The position numbers were made by a program, and so were the translations under genes. The notes beneath the pieces are model-generated. The model saw only the letters and a program-made list of their open reading frames with translations. It was not told the origin of the DNA and did no database searches. 64,000 nucleotides of DNA from the NCBI RefSeq assembly GCF_030034735.1, contig NZ_CP125370.1, positions 2,604,001-2,668,000 of the forward strand, read 5' to 3'. This document shows, piece by piece, positions 1-9,769 of this stretch (its first letter is position 1; every line of letters begins with the position of its first letter). This stretch comes from Paenibacillus sp. RC334. GTDB taxonomy: Bacteria; Bacillota; Bacilli; Paenibacillales; Paenibacillaceae.

Positions 1-732
1 GTGAAGGGAATGAAGGTAACAAAGCTTATGCTTGGAAAGGGTTATTCTTGGGCGACTCCTTATTATATAGCCACTGGGGAACAGGGCGGTCCGCATGTGA
101 TGGTGGTCGCGGGCATCCACGGCAAGGAAATCGCAAGCATCCGCGCGGCTGAGAAGCTGGTGGAGCTGTTGAAGCAGCAGAAGCTGCAAATTAGCCAAGG
201 CAAGCTGATTATCGTACCGATCGTGAACCAGGCGGCTTACCGCAAACGAATCAGGGGCGTACCTGATCTCAACCGAACCTTTCCACGCACAAAAAAGCAG
301 GCGGCATCCAATCCACTTTCCGCTGCGGTATTCCAATTAACACAAAGGCATCAACCCGAGTGGTATCTTGACCTGCATGAAGCCAACGGATTGTCACAAA
401 AGGATGCCAAGGTGCTGGGTCAAACGCTAATTTCCAATAAGGACAATCCGGCAGTCCCTGCGGTGCGTCGAACTATAAAACGAATGAACCGTTCCATCAA
501 GAATAAAGACCGACATTTTAACCTTCGGCTGCATGAGCTTCCAGGTTCCTCCCGTACGGCGGCAGCCCGTATCCTGGGCGCACGCGCGGTCACCGTAGAA
601 ACAGGCTGGAGTTTGCCCAAGAATGTACGTATCAAGTATCAGTTGGAGATCGTGCGGCATTTTTTAAGAGAAGCCGGGATGATCAAGGCCAACGAGGTAT
701 ATTTATCTGCCAAGGTTAGAGCTGTTACCTAG
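1..732 (+). CDS. Zinc-dependent succinylglutamate desuccinylase/aspartoacylase-like protein
   Basis: Probable zinc metallo-hydrolase of the M14-related desuccinylase/aspartoacylase superfamily. Visible motifs are the metal-binding H40-G-K-E43, a DLNRTFP segment at about 89-95 (substrate-binding Asn-Arg in the family), a second metal-ligand candidate H126 in LDLHE, and a late Glu (E200, in TVET) placed like the catalytic Glu. The 243-residue length suits a single catalytic domain. The substrate cannot be read from the sequence. The frame starts with GTG at base 1, and an ATG lies at base 10; because the upstream region is outside the window, the true start and any promoter are unknown. It converges on manC across a shared hairpin. 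Confidence 0.7.
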   Translation: MKGMKVTKLMLGKGYSWATPYYIATGEQGGPHVMVVAGIHGKEIASIRAAEKLVELLKQQKLQISQGKLIIVPIVNQAAYRKRIRGVPDLNRTFPRTKKQAASNPLSAAVFQLTQRHQPEWYLDLHEANGLSQKDAKVLGQTLISNKDNPAVPAVRRTIKRMNRSIKNKDRHFNLRLHELPGSSRTAAARILGARAVTVETGWSLPKNVRIKYQLEIVRHFLREAGMIKANEVYLSAKVRAVT

Positions 733-763
733 GGCGTGTATTAATGAAAATGTATTACAAAAT

Positions 764-818
764 AAAAATCGCTTCTGAAGCAAGGGATTCTCCTTTCCCA
801 TACTCAAAAGCGATTTTT
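764..818. terminator. Bidirectional rho-independent terminator
   Basis: An 11-bp inverted repeat (AAAAATCGCTT / AAGCGATTTTT) closes a 33-base loop that contains a short GGGA/TCCC inner stem. It carries A-rich and T-rich flanks, so it can end both the gene to its left and manC to its right. Confidence 0.7.
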
Positions 819-849
819 TTATTTGCCATTCATGTGACATATCTATGCG

Positions 850-2193
850 TCAGGATTCGGATTTATAGAAGGCGGTGACCAAGCTTTCCCCCAGACGAAC
901 CTCGATCAGCTCCAATGGTTTATCCAGATCGGCACGGATCGTGTGATACATATCAACCGGAATACGAAAGACTGAACCGCTTGCCGCCGTAAAGCGTTCT
1001 CCGTTCAGCATGACCTCACCCCGGCCAGAAACGATCGTCCAAACTTTCAGCCCACTGCCATGACAATGGCCGTTTAAGCGATGATCTGGCAGAACTGTCA
1101 AGCGTATGGCAAGAATATCGTTCAAACTCCGATGATCAAATTCGTCCAGCACCCGGTAGCTGCCCCAAGCGGTTTCACCATGCATAGGGCGTAGCGGAAG
1201 AGTCCCCAGCTTCTCCTTGATCGCGTGGGCATGACTCTTGGCGGCAATGAGGATGCCGTCGGGGCTGGCAGCAGCAATAATATCCTCCACGCCAATGACA
1301 TGAAGTGGATAGGGCAGCTCATTGACGATATGCGTACCATGAGCGGGGCCACTGATCTGTCCGCGTCCAATCACTCGGTTGCCGAGCTGCTCCGTTAATG
1401 CTTGCCAGCTGCCGATGTCACGCCATTCACCCTCGTAGGGTAGGACGACAGCACGTTTGGCACGCTCCGCAATCTCCTCGTCGAAGCTGCGAACAGGGAG
1501 GCAGTCATACATCGCGCATAATGCCTTGTCGTTCAGCGGCAAATCACTACGCTCCATGCAGGCCAGCATATACCGCAGCTTAAAAGCGTAAATGCCGCAG
1601 TTCCAGAGCGCACCCTGGCTGATAAGCTGTTGCGCCCCCAGGCGATCCGGCTTTTCTGTGAAGCGGGCAACTGACGCATAGGAGATGTTCCCTTTCCTTA
1701 TCCCTCCCTGATCTGGAACGATATAGCCGTATTGGTCGGAGGGATGAGTGGGCCTTGTCCCAAGCATGGCCAGATCGGCTCCACTATCCAGCAACAGACT
1801 GGAGAGTGCCGATACACTGTGGAAGAAATCCTCCCCCGCAAACATATCCGCTGGAGCGATACAAACAATTTCGTCCAGTCCTACGCCTCTGGCGTGAAAA
1901 TGAGCAGCTGCCAGTGCAGCTGCGGTGAAGGTTCCCCGTTTGGCCGGTTCGCCTAGAACGGGCAGACGACCTTCCGTATGGCGAAATGCTAAATTTACCT
2001 GGCTCCGATGAGCCAGCAGCAGGGCAGAGGAATCCAGTCCGGCTATAGTAAGCTGTCGAACCACCCGACTAAGCATAGATTCCTGTTGCCCGTCAGGGGC
2101 AGGCAGCAGTCGGAGAAACAGCTTCGAGCGGATATCGTTGGACAATGGCCACAGCCGTTTTCCAGCACCACCGCATAACAATACGATGTGCAC
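850..2193 (-). CDS. manC: Mannose-1-phosphate guanylyltransferase / type II mannose-6-phosphate isomerase-like
   Basis: Makes GDP-mannose from mannose-1-phosphate and GTP, for cell-surface polysaccharide. The N-terminus has the nucleotidyltransferase signature GGAGKRLWP at residues 8-16, followed by a central WNCGIYAF segment. The C-terminal third is a cupin-like phosphomannose-isomerase type II domain (IVSGRGEVMLNGE, then a conserved YHTI). The frame is open upstream to 2322, but I place the start at the GTG at 2193, which sits 8 bases after AAAGGAGG; this gives 447 residues and puts the nucleotide-binding motif at the N-terminus as usual. It lies 40 bp downstream of the DUF6492 gene on the same strand, so the two probably form one surface-glycan operon. 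Confidence 0.85.
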   Translation of the reverse strand: MHIVLLCGGAGKRLWPLSNDIRSKLFLRLLPAPDGQQESMLSRVVRQLTIAGLDSSALLLAHRSQVNLAFRHTEGRLPVLGEPAKRGTFTAAALAAAHFHARGVGLDEIVCIAPADMFAGEDFFHSVSALSSLLLDSGADLAMLGTRPTHPSDQYGYIVPDQGGIRKGNISYASVARFTEKPDRLGAQQLISQGALWNCGIYAFKLRYMLACMERSDLPLNDKALCAMYDCLPVRSFDEEIAERAKRAVVLPYEGEWRDIGSWQALTEQLGNRVIGRGQISGPAHGTHIVNELPYPLHVIGVEDIIAAASPDGILIAAKSHAHAIKEKLGTLPLRPMHGETAWGSYRVLDEFDHRSLNDILAIRLTVLPDHRLNGHCHGSGLKVWTIVSGRGEVMLNGERFTAASGSVFRIPVDMYHTIRADLDKPLELIEVRLGESLVTAFYKSES

Positions 2194-2233
2194 AGGCACT
2201 TCCTCCTTTGATACAGATTCATTGTGAAACGAA

Positions 2234-3065
2234 TCATTTTGCGGAATTTTGTTGCTTTTTAACGATCTGATATACCTTACGTTGATGAAAGGATAAAGAA
2301 CGATGGCTTTTAGCGAAGGCATCCAATTGTTTTTGCGAGAGGGAAGAAGCCCGACTATGAAGCGCTTTATTAAGTGACTTGCGCAAAATCATCCGAGAGG
2401 GCTGCTTGCTGTACAGATCGTTGGCATACGTCTCATATTCGGAAAAACCAAACTGCTTTTTCCGGTCTATACTTTGGATAATCGCGTTATACCAAGGTTT
2501 TCCATGACGGGCCTCAATAACCTGCTTGAGGCGGGTGAGCTGCGCTTTTTCAAACAGCATATAGTGAGTAACAAAGGACTTCGGCGAGGGAGCCTTCACG
2601 CCCATCAGCTTGCGGTAGGTGCGGAAATACTCAGGCTGGCTCCAGCTCCGATAGTAAAATATCGTTTTGCCGTCCTTCCGAAACACATGTGGACGAATCA
2701 AAATCGTATCCGCATCAATGACGAGAAAGAAAGGAGCTTTACTAATTTTATCACCGTTCATTTTGAGCAATTGCTGATATAGCCAGCCTGAGCGGTCCCA
2801 GCGCGCTGTACCGTAACGAATATGTTTTTTTGTTATGGGCAGCACCGTCTTTTTCGTCTACAAATGTACAGCTTTTGCTGGCACACAGTCGACGAATTCC
2901 AGTGCTTTGCGGTGAAACGATATAAATCGTTCCAATTCGGTGCTGTACGTGACGGCGCAGACTGTCTATCACCAGCGGTAATGTGGCAATATCTTTATCA
3001 ATTGCAGGAATCAGAACATCGATTGTAAGGGAACCCTTCCGTGGCCCATCTGATTGCGCTGACAT
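2234..3065 (-). pseudogene. DUF6492-type glycosyltransferase-like protein, frameshifted
   Basis: Two overlapping reading frames together make one protein of the DUF6492 type. The first part runs from an ATG at 3065 (AGGGAG 8 bases upstream) with IDVLIPAIDKD near its start. The second carries GWLYQQLLKMNGD and a DADT metal-binding motif in LVIDADTILIRP, as in GT-A-fold transferases. The frames join cleanly if one A is removed from the A5 run (T5 on the plus strand, 2850-2854), restoring DEKTVLPITKK. The shift is either a sequencing error or a recent inactivating mutation. Its position before manC suggests a role in surface glycan assembly; that is inference. Confidence 0.75.
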
Positions 3066-3276
3066 GCTATTCACTCCCTATATATGCAAATGTACGCGTC
3101 TGGCGTCTTACATTATCGTATGCCTGGACAGGCAACTTCGACCGGGCAAGGCCAGTCGTCTATTTCTAAGCAGCACAGGGCTGATGTAGCTTTCGGATGG
3201 GGAGTTGGTGCATACGATGGATTGATCTTTTTTTAACAGGAGCGTTCTACCCTGAGATTAGAGAGGAGAGGAGCAA

Positions 3277-4131
3277 GTGAAATCTTCACAAGCACAGGCT
3301 TTGCGCAGCAAGTGGCATAAGACCAAATTGCTGCTCCCGCATCGTGGCATCAAGCCGTTTGTGCCGGATACCCGGAGATATACCAAAGCCAATTTGAAGT
3401 CAATGCTGGAGAAGTACGGTATGGTCTATGTAAAACCCGACCGAGGTACATTCGGTAAAGGTGTAATGAGAGTAGAGCAGGAAGGTCAGCGTTTTGCCTA
3501 TCAACATGAGGAAAAGCGTTTGGAGTTCAAAAATGTAGAGGCACTATATACCAGCCTGTCGAAGAAAACGGGGAAGAAAAGCTATCTCATTCAAAAGGGA
3601 ATCCATTTACTGCGCCATCAGAAGCGTTATTTTGATATCCGGGTCATGGTGCAGCGCAATGCAAAAGGTCCATGGGAATCTACCGGAATTATTGGCCGGC
3701 TAGGTCATCCTCGTAAAATTGTAACCAATTATCATAGCGGCGGTAAGCCGATGGCACTGGCAGAGCTGCTAAAGACCCATTTATCTCAAAGCAAGCAGGC
3801 TGAGCTGATAAAGAAGCTGAATGCCCTGGGCATTACCATTGCCACACAACTGCAAAAAACATATCCGAATTTCCGTCAAATTGGAGTGGACATTGGAATG
3901 GAGCGCACCTTTACCCCATGGATTATTGAGGTGAATACGAAGCCTGATCCGTATATTTTTAATCAATTAAAGGATAAGTCGATGTACCGCAAAGTTTTAA
4001 GCTATTGGCGACTGGCCAATGAAAAGAGAAAGGCTACAGTTCCAAGCAAAGATAAAAATAAGGATAAAGATAAAAATAAGAATGAGGATAAGGCTAAAAA
4101 AATAGACTCTAAAAAAGCAAAAAATTCATGA
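3277..4131 (+). CDS. YheC/YheD family ATP-grasp protein (spore coat-associated)
   Basis: ATP-grasp protein related to the Bacillus endospore coat-associated YheC/YheD group, whose reaction is not established. Residues 50-80 hold VYVKPDRGTFGKGVMRV, a glycine-rich nucleotide loop; residues 110-130 hold the family's YDIRVMVQ-type segment (seen as FDIRVMVQR); and IIEVNTKPD near residue 215 is the metal-ligand Glu/Asn motif. The last 30 residues are a low-complexity Lys/Asp/Asn tail (KDKNKDKDKNKNEDK), probably unstructured. The GTG start has GAGAGGAGAGGAG just upstream. It is transcribed divergently from the DUF6492-manC pair. Confidence 0.8.
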   Translation: MKSSQAQALRSKWHKTKLLLPHRGIKPFVPDTRRYTKANLKSMLEKYGMVYVKPDRGTFGKGVMRVEQEGQRFAYQHEEKRLEFKNVEALYTSLSKKTGKKSYLIQKGIHLLRHQKRYFDIRVMVQRNAKGPWESTGIIGRLGHPRKIVTNYHSGGKPMALAELLKTHLSQSKQAELIKKLNALGITIATQLQKTYPNFRQIGVDIGMERTFTPWIIEVNTKPDPYIFNQLKDKSMYRKVLSYWRLANEKRKATVPSKDKNKDKDKNKNEDKAKKIDSKKAKNS

Positions 4132-4173
4132 GCGAGGAATTACTTCGGTGACTGTAGCTCTGAATGGAGAAAT

Positions 4174-4206
4174 AAAAGGATGAATGCCTTGTCGATTCAT
4201 CCTTTT
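4174..4206 (+). terminator. Rho-independent terminator
   Basis: Perfect stem AAAAGGATGAAT / ATTCATCCTTTT with a 9-base loop and a T-run, 43 bp after the YheC/D stop codon. Confidence 0.85.
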
Positions 4207-4311
4207 TACATACTCGATTTTCCTGTTTTATTGCTGATCGAAAATGAATGTAATGAGAAAAGTGGAATTGGAAAAGCTATATTAAAACAATGAGAACTGA
4301 GGTCTTGATAT

Positions 4312-5020
4312 ATGGAACTATGGGAAACCCTGTTAAGGTCAATATCCGCATTTACCCTAATGATGCTTATAGCACGTATATTGGGCAAATCGACTATTGC
4401 GCAAATGACCTACCATGATTTTGTGGCTGCCATTACATTGGGGGCCATTACCGCGAATCTTGCCTTTAATAACACAATAAGTATAAGGATTTTACTAACA
4501 TCCCTGCTTGTATTTACCGGAATTTCTTACTTGCTGATGTTTTTTGCCATGAAGAACCGGAAACTGAGGGACTGGCTTTCGGGAAAACCAACCGTGTTGA
4601 TTCAGGAAGGAAAAAATTTTGGAGAGCAATATGAGAAAGCTTAAGATTACACTGGATACACTGAATCAGGAGCTAAGAAGTAAAAATATTTTTAATATTC
4701 AAGACGTTCACTATGCCGTACTCGAAATGAATGGAGCCATTTCCGTATTACCCAAGTGGGAAAGTAAACCTGTAACCAGAAAAGATTTGCATTTGGACGA
4801 TCGTTCCGAGCATATTTTTCCTATTGAATTGATTATGGATGGGAGCATTATTGAAGCTAATTTGAAGGACAATGACATTACAACAGAGTGGCTACATTCC
4901 CAGATAAAAAAGAAGGGGCTTTCGATTGAAAACATCAATTATGCTGTAATCAGTTCTAATGGAAGTATATATTTTGATGAATATAAGGATCGAATCAAAC
5001 ATCCTGTTGATAAAGAATGA
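4312..5020 (+). pseudogene. YetF/DUF421 family membrane protein, frameshifted
   Basis: A YetF-type (DUF421) inner-membrane protein split in two frames. The first 100 residues hold about three hydrophobic helices (TLMMLIARILGK, FVAAITLGAITANL, LLVFTGISYLLMFF). The second part is the soluble C-terminal domain (DVHYAVLEMNGAISVLPK and INYAVISSNGSIYFDE are typical of the repeated YetF fold). Removing one A from the A6 run at 4611-4616 fuses them through LIQEGKILESNMRKLK, giving about 235 residues. As with DUF6492, this is either a sequencing error or a genuine slip. YetF proteins are linked to spore and cell-envelope functions in Bacillus, with no defined biochemical role. Confidence 0.8.
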
Positions 5021-5114
5021 ATGAATTTGATTTCATTAACATTAAAGGTATATAATAGATATGTTATAATAAGTAAATATAGACATATAAAATGATTTGG
5101 AGGAGGAATCGGCT

Positions 5115-6146
5115 ATGAAATCATTTAAGTATGCTTTGGAGAAAAAGGAACCCAGAACCGGACCGGGAGGTATCACACGTGGGGCTTCGGTCCATGATTT
5201 TCCTGTATCGGAAGGAATAGCAGGGGTTTCTATGCGTTTGGAGCCGGGTGGAATGCGTGAGCTTCACTGGCATGCTAATGCGGCTGAATGGGCCTATGTG
5301 ATTAGCGGCTCCTGTCGGACAACGGTTATCCATCCGGACGGTTCTTCATATGTCGATATTTTCAATCCCGGTGATGTCTGGTATTTTCCTCGTGGTTATG
5401 GTCATTCAATTCAAGGTCTTGGTCCTGGTGAGTGTCATTTTATACTGATTTTTGATAATGGAGATTTTTCGGAGGACCACACGTTCAGCATAACGGATTT
5501 CATCGCTCAGACTCCTGCGGAGGTTGTCATGCAGAATCTGGGACTTGCAGCCGACGAACTGGCTCTTTTGCCAGATAAGGAAGCCTATTTTGTAAAAGGA
5601 CCTGTACCTTCTAACGATTCTCATAATGCATATCCTCGCGTTTCTTCCGATCTGATCACTAAACATCGGTATCCTTTAATGGCCAAACAGCCCAGATTGG
5701 CACCGGGCGGAGGGACACAGCGGACGGTTACGGTAGAAGATTTTCCGATTTCTTCGACTATGGCAGGATCTGTGATTGAGCTGGAGCCGGGCGGATTGCG
5801 AGAAATGCACTGGCATCCCAATGCGGATGAATGGCAATATTATTTGGATGGTAATGCAGAAATGACTGTATTTCTCGCTGAAGGGAATGCAGTGACAGAG
5901 CAGTTTGAAGCCGGAGATGTGGGGTATGTACCCATGGGAGCCGGACATTATATTAAAAATATAGGTTCGGAGGTATGCCGCATTTTGATTGGCTTTAACA
6001 GCGGTCATTACGAAGCCATTGATTTGAGTGAGTGGCTGGCTGGGAACCCTGTTGATGTATTAGCAACGAATCTGGGCCTTCCTAGAGAAATAGCGAATAA
6101 ACTGCCTCATAAATCGGTCTTTATCGCTTCAAAATCCAAATCATAA
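5115..6146 (+). CDS. Bicupin oxalate decarboxylase-like protein
   Basis: Bicupin of the oxalate decarboxylase family (oxalate to formate plus CO2, Mn-dependent). Domain 1 has the metal ligands H51, H53 and E58 (RELHWHANAAEW) with H97; domain 2 has H232, H234, E239 and H278. The flexible lid of domain 1, SENST in Bacillus OxdC, reads SEDHT at 119-123: the key Glu is kept but two neighbours differ. At 343 residues it lacks most of the N-terminal extension of OxdC (about 385). AGGAGG lies 8 bases before the ATG at 5115. It is a single-gene unit ended by a hairpin at 6158. A related metal-dependent cupin activity cannot be excluded. Confidence 0.8.
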   Translation: MKSFKYALEKKEPRTGPGGITRGASVHDFPVSEGIAGVSMRLEPGGMRELHWHANAAEWAYVISGSCRTTVIHPDGSSYVDIFNPGDVWYFPRGYGHSIQGLGPGECHFILIFDNGDFSEDHTFSITDFIAQTPAEVVMQNLGLAADELALLPDKEAYFVKGPVPSNDSHNAYPRVSSDLITKHRYPLMAKQPRLAPGGGTQRTVTVEDFPISSTMAGSVIELEPGGLREMHWHPNADEWQYYLDGNAEMTVFLAEGNAVTEQFEAGDVGYVPMGAGHYIKNIGSEVCRILIGFNSGHYEAIDLSEWLAGNPVDVLATNLGLPREIANKLPHKSVFIASKSKS

Positions 6147-6157
6147 AACAACGAAAC

Positions 6158-6203
6158 AGCCCGCTTTTTGCTCCCGTATGTATGGGGGAGCAGAAAGTGG
6201 GCT
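6158..6203 (+). terminator. Rho-independent terminator
   Basis: Long stem AGCCCGCTTTTTGCTCCC pairing with GGGAGCAGAAAGTGGGCT (one mismatch), 11 bp after the oxalate decarboxylase stop. The T-tract is weak (ATTAGTC). Confidence 0.6.
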
Positions 6204-6374
6204 ATTAGTCATGGTTTCGTTTCTGTTACGATTAAAAATTTTATACAGTGAATTTAGAATTGAACAACCTGCAACCCTGTGCTATTCTAATACGAAAGTG
6301 AGGATTAACGTAGTAAAAGTGATTTTTTACTATGCTCATAAACATCAGATGATATGATCAATAGGAGGATAAAC

Positions 6375-7154
6375 ATGAATTCTGTCATTGAACTTAACAA
6401 TGTAAGCTGGAAAAGGGACAATCGCACCATACTGGATCAAATTAACTGGCAAGTAGCCGAAGGAGAGCATTGGGCTGTACTCGGATTGAATGGATCAGGC
6501 AAAACAACGATGCTTAACATAATTAATGGTTACATATGGCCAACTACAGGCAGTGTCGGTGTGCTGGGTCATACCTTCGGGGATGTGGATCTGAGGGAAC
6601 TGCGCAAATCCATCGGTTGGGTCAGTTCCTCTTTACAGGAAAGAATCAATGGCAGTCAGCGCACGCAGGATGTTGTCATTAGCGGCAAATTTGCCTCCAT
6701 TGGACTTTATGATCAAACAACGGATACAGATTATGAGCAGGCCGTACAACTCATGACCCAACTGGGCTGTGCTCACCTCGTGGACCGATTGTATCAGGGG
6801 TGCTCACAGGGGGAAAAGCAAAAAGTGCTTATTGCCCGTGCGCTGATGGCCTCGCCCAAGCTGCTGATTTTGGACGAGGCGTGTAACGGACTGGACTTCT
6901 TTTCCAGGGAAGCTTTACTAACTAGTATCCGTCAGTTGTCCGAGTCGCCGGGTGCGCCGAATTTGCTGTATGTTACACATCATATAGAAGAAATTCTACC
7001 CATGTACACGCATACCATTCTGATTCACCGGGGTACCGTTTTTGCCAAAGGCAAAACGACTGATATTCTGAGCAGTGAAACGCTTAGCGATTTTTTTGAA
7101 ACACCGGTGCAGGTGGAGTGGAGACAGGATCGTGCATGGCTCTCTATGGTGTAG
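6375..7154 (+). CDS. ABC transporter ATP-binding protein (YlmA-like)
   Basis: Cytoplasmic ATPase subunit of an ABC transporter, close in layout to Bacillus YlmA and the ModF-type stand-alone ATPases. Walker A is GLNGSGKTT at 37-45, the Walker B region is LLILDEAC near 163, and the His-switch is in YVTHHIEE. The signature motif is CSQGEKQKV rather than canonical LSGGQ. The start at 6375 has AGGAGG upstream and leaves out a short in-frame extension to 6354. No permease or binding protein is adjacent, so the substrate and even a transport role are open. Confidence 0.8.
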   Translation: MNSVIELNNVSWKRDNRTILDQINWQVAEGEHWAVLGLNGSGKTTMLNIINGYIWPTTGSVGVLGHTFGDVDLRELRKSIGWVSSSLQERINGSQRTQDVVISGKFASIGLYDQTTDTDYEQAVQLMTQLGCAHLVDRLYQGCSQGEKQKVLIARALMASPKLLILDEACNGLDFFSREALLTSIRQLSESPGAPNLLYVTHHIEEILPMYTHTILIHRGTVFAKGKTTDILSSETLSDFFETPVQVEWRQDRAWLSMV

Positions 7155-7228
7155 AGAGTCAATGCAGTTTATTCTTTTTCATTCCTGACTACAATGACAT
7201 AAGAGAACCATTGTAGAGAGGTGAATGA

Positions 7229-7633
7229 ATGTCAGAGCATCCATTACAATCTTTTGTAAAAACGGCGAAAGATCACTTAGAGGACATGATGAACGTCAAT
7301 ACGACCCTTGGAGAACCGGTTACGGTGTCTGACGGCACCATTATCATACCGGTTTGTAAAGTGAGCTATGGCTTTGCGGCAGGTGGAAGCGATTGGGAAA
7401 GGCGCAATCAGCAAGCCGCAAGGGTGACGCCGTCATTCGGCGGAGGTATGGGCGGAGGTGTGTCCGTAACACCTCTCGCAATTTTAATAATCGGCAAAAT
7501 GGGCGTTCAAACAATCTACCTGGATAACTCTCCTACTGTATACGACAAGATTTTGGATATGGCGCCACATCTTTTGGATAAATTGAACAATCTTATTAAG
7601 CAATACCAAACAGGAGATGATAACAGTCAGTGA
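7229..7633 (+). CDS. gerW: Spore protein GerW/YtfJ family
   Basis: YtfJ (GerW) sporulation protein, made in the forespore and implicated in germination in Bacillus. The family pattern is clear: DGTIIIPVCKVSYGFAAGG, then a Gly-rich FGGGMGGGVSVTP segment and an ILIIGKMGVQTIYLD strand. At 134 residues it is slightly shorter than Bacillus GerW. GAGAGGTGAATGA precedes the ATG. Its stop codon overlaps the convergent ppk1 stop by 7 bp (GerW ends at 7633, ppk1 at 7627). Confidence 0.88.
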   Translation: MSEHPLQSFVKTAKDHLEDMMNVNTTLGEPVTVSDGTIIIPVCKVSYGFAAGGSDWERRNQQAARVTPSFGGGMGGGVSVTPLAILIIGKMGVQTIYLDNSPTVYDKILDMAPHLLDKLNNLIKQYQTGDDNSQ

Positions 7634-9765
7634 ATCAGGTCTGACTCGTTTGGGTATGCAGAGGCTGCCAACGGGGTTATGCAGTCGTTTTGAATAGGAA
7701 AAGAGTTGTTTTTCCTTACTACCAGATTTTTGGCCTCTGACTGGCTACGGCAGGGGGGCTGTTCATTGTGCGCCATAACATATTGTCCATCGGGAAGCAG
7801 CTGTCGGGCTTTAATATTATCGTTCAGCAACAGCAATAAATATTGGATGACGACAGATTGATGTTCTTCATTCAATAGCGGGCACATTAATTCAATCCGC
7901 TTGTCCATATTTCTGGTCATCCAGTCCGCACTGGATAGCCACAATTGGGGCGTGCCGGCATTCTCAAAATAAAAAATTCGGGAATGCTCCAAAAATCGGC
8001 CGACAATACTGCGAACGGTAATATTGTCGCTCAGTCCGGGAATTCCTGGACGCAAGCAGCAGATGCCACGAACGATCAGATCAATTCGAACGCCTGCCTG
8101 GGAAGCGGAATATAGTTCGTCGACCAACTGTTTATTCGATAGCGAGTTCATTTTGGCTATAATCCTTGCAGGTTTGCCGCTCAAGGCATTTTCCACTTCG
8201 CGCTGAATGCAGCCCAACAACCGTTGTTTCAAATGCGCCGGAGCTACACTGAGGTAATGCCACTGGCTCGGGGCGGAAAATCCCGTAATTTTGTTGAATA
8301 AGCTGGAGACATCTTCGCCGATCTCCGGATAGGAAGAGAACAGTCCGATATCTGTAAATATTTGCGCCGATACTTCATTGTAATTTCCGGTGGCAACATG
8401 AATGTAACGTCTAAGAGAATCCGCTTCCTTACGTACAACCAAAATCATTTTGGCATGAATTTTTAACCCGGGCAGGCCGTAAACGACATGGCAACCTGCT
8501 TTTTCCAATTCTTTTGCCCATTCGATATTTCGGGCTTCATCGAACCGTGCTTTCAATTCGACGACTACAGTGACCTGCTTTCCTGCTTCGGCAGCTCGAT
8601 TCAAAGATCGGATAATCCGTGAATTACCGTTTACGCGATACAAGGTCATTTTAATAGCCATAACGGATGGATCGGCAGCAGAATGTTCGACAAAATCGTT
8701 AACAACGTCAAACGATTCATACGGATGAAATAAGAGAACATCTCTTTTCCGCAGCACTGAAAAAAAATCGTCTGTCTTCGTAAACTCTCGCGGATAAAGA
8801 GGATCAAATCTCGAATGCTTGAGATGCTCATAACCCTCGATCGAATTGGCGAATGACATGAAGTAGCTTAAGTCAATAGGTCCATCATTCGTAATTAAAA
8901 ACTGGCTTTCAATTTCCAGTTCTTTTTCTAGTAATTCCAGTGCAAATGGATCAAATCCCTTTTCTATTTCCAAACGAATCGGAGTGCCCCATTTTCTTGC
9001 GCGCAATACTTTCTCCACTTCATCAAGGATATCTTCAGCCTCTTCCTCGTTTAGATCAAGGTCTGCATTTCGAGTTAAACGGAATGTATGGAAAGTAACA
9101 GGCGTATACGTAGTAAACAAAGTGTGAATATGCTGCTTAATCAAATCTTCGAGCAAAATAAACTGCCAATCATCATGATCTGATAGAGACGGAACTTTAA
9201 TATAGCGAGGCAGATTGGACGGAATTTCAACCAAGGCAATATAACAGTCCTTGCCCGATGCATCGGAAGGCGGCTTCAAACCGACGGCCAAATATACACT
9301 TTTCGAACGAATCAGAGGAAAAGGGCGGCTTTTATCGATAGCTAGAGGAGTTAGCACGGGAAATACTTTTTCAAGATAATAGGTTTCCATTTCTTTCTGC
9401 TGAGCAGGATTAAGCTCGCAATAAGCAGTAAAAACAAGGCGCTCTGCCTTTAGCAGTTGAATAATCCGTGCATGGGTTGCATACTGATCTGCTACTAATT
9501 GCTCAATCATGGCGATTACTTTATTTTGTAACTGTTGCGGGGTAAAGCCAGTGAAATCGATCTCTTGATTGCCCGCTCTAATTTTATCCATGAGTCCTGC
9601 GACCCTGACACTGACAAACTCATCCAGATTGGTGGAAACAATCGATATGAACTTTGTTCGCTCCAGCAGAGGAGTGCTTTCGTCTTGCGCTTCCTCAAGA
9701 ACACGTCTGTTAAATTGAAGCCAGCTTATTTCACGATTAATATAGTTCACAGCGTATGCCTCCAT
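7627..9765 (-). CDS. ppk1: Polyphosphate kinase 1
   Basis: Reversibly polymerises the gamma-phosphate of ATP into inorganic polyphosphate. The four-domain PPK1 layout is visible: N-terminal YINREISWLQFNRRVLEEA, head domain, and C1/C2 phospholipase-D-like catalytic domains with the autophosphorylated His in LKIHAKM and the second His in IHVATGNYNE; the C-terminus has WLSSADWMTRNMDKRIE. I start at the ATG at 9765 (712 residues, usual PPK1 length and N-terminus) rather than the in-frame ATG at 9864. Its own ribosome site is poor (AAAGAATAAGCAG). A 36-codon ORF ends 4 bp upstream, so translation may be coupled. Confidence 0.92.
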   Translation of the reverse strand: MEAYAVNYINREISWLQFNRRVLEEAQDESTPLLERTKFISIVSTNLDEFVSVRVAGLMDKIRAGNQEIDFTGFTPQQLQNKVIAMIEQLVADQYATHARIIQLLKAERLVFTAYCELNPAQQKEMETYYLEKVFPVLTPLAIDKSRPFPLIRSKSVYLAVGLKPPSDASGKDCYIALVEIPSNLPRYIKVPSLSDHDDWQFILLEDLIKQHIHTLFTTYTPVTFHTFRLTRNADLDLNEEEAEDILDEVEKVLRARKWGTPIRLEIEKGFDPFALELLEKELEIESQFLITNDGPIDLSYFMSFANSIEGYEHLKHSRFDPLYPREFTKTDDFFSVLRKRDVLLFHPYESFDVVNDFVEHSAADPSVMAIKMTLYRVNGNSRIIRSLNRAAEAGKQVTVVVELKARFDEARNIEWAKELEKAGCHVVYGLPGLKIHAKMILVVRKEADSLRRYIHVATGNYNEVSAQIFTDIGLFSSYPEIGEDVSSLFNKITGFSAPSQWHYLSVAPAHLKQRLLGCIQREVENALSGKPARIIAKMNSLSNKQLVDELYSASQAGVRIDLIVRGICCLRPGIPGLSDNITVRSIVGRFLEHSRIFYFENAGTPQLWLSSADWMTRNMDKRIELMCPLLNEEHQSVVIQYLLLLLNDNIKARQLLPDGQYVMAHNEQPPCRSQSEAKNLVVRKNNSFPIQNDCITPLAASAYPNESDLIH

Positions 9766-9769
9766 CTGC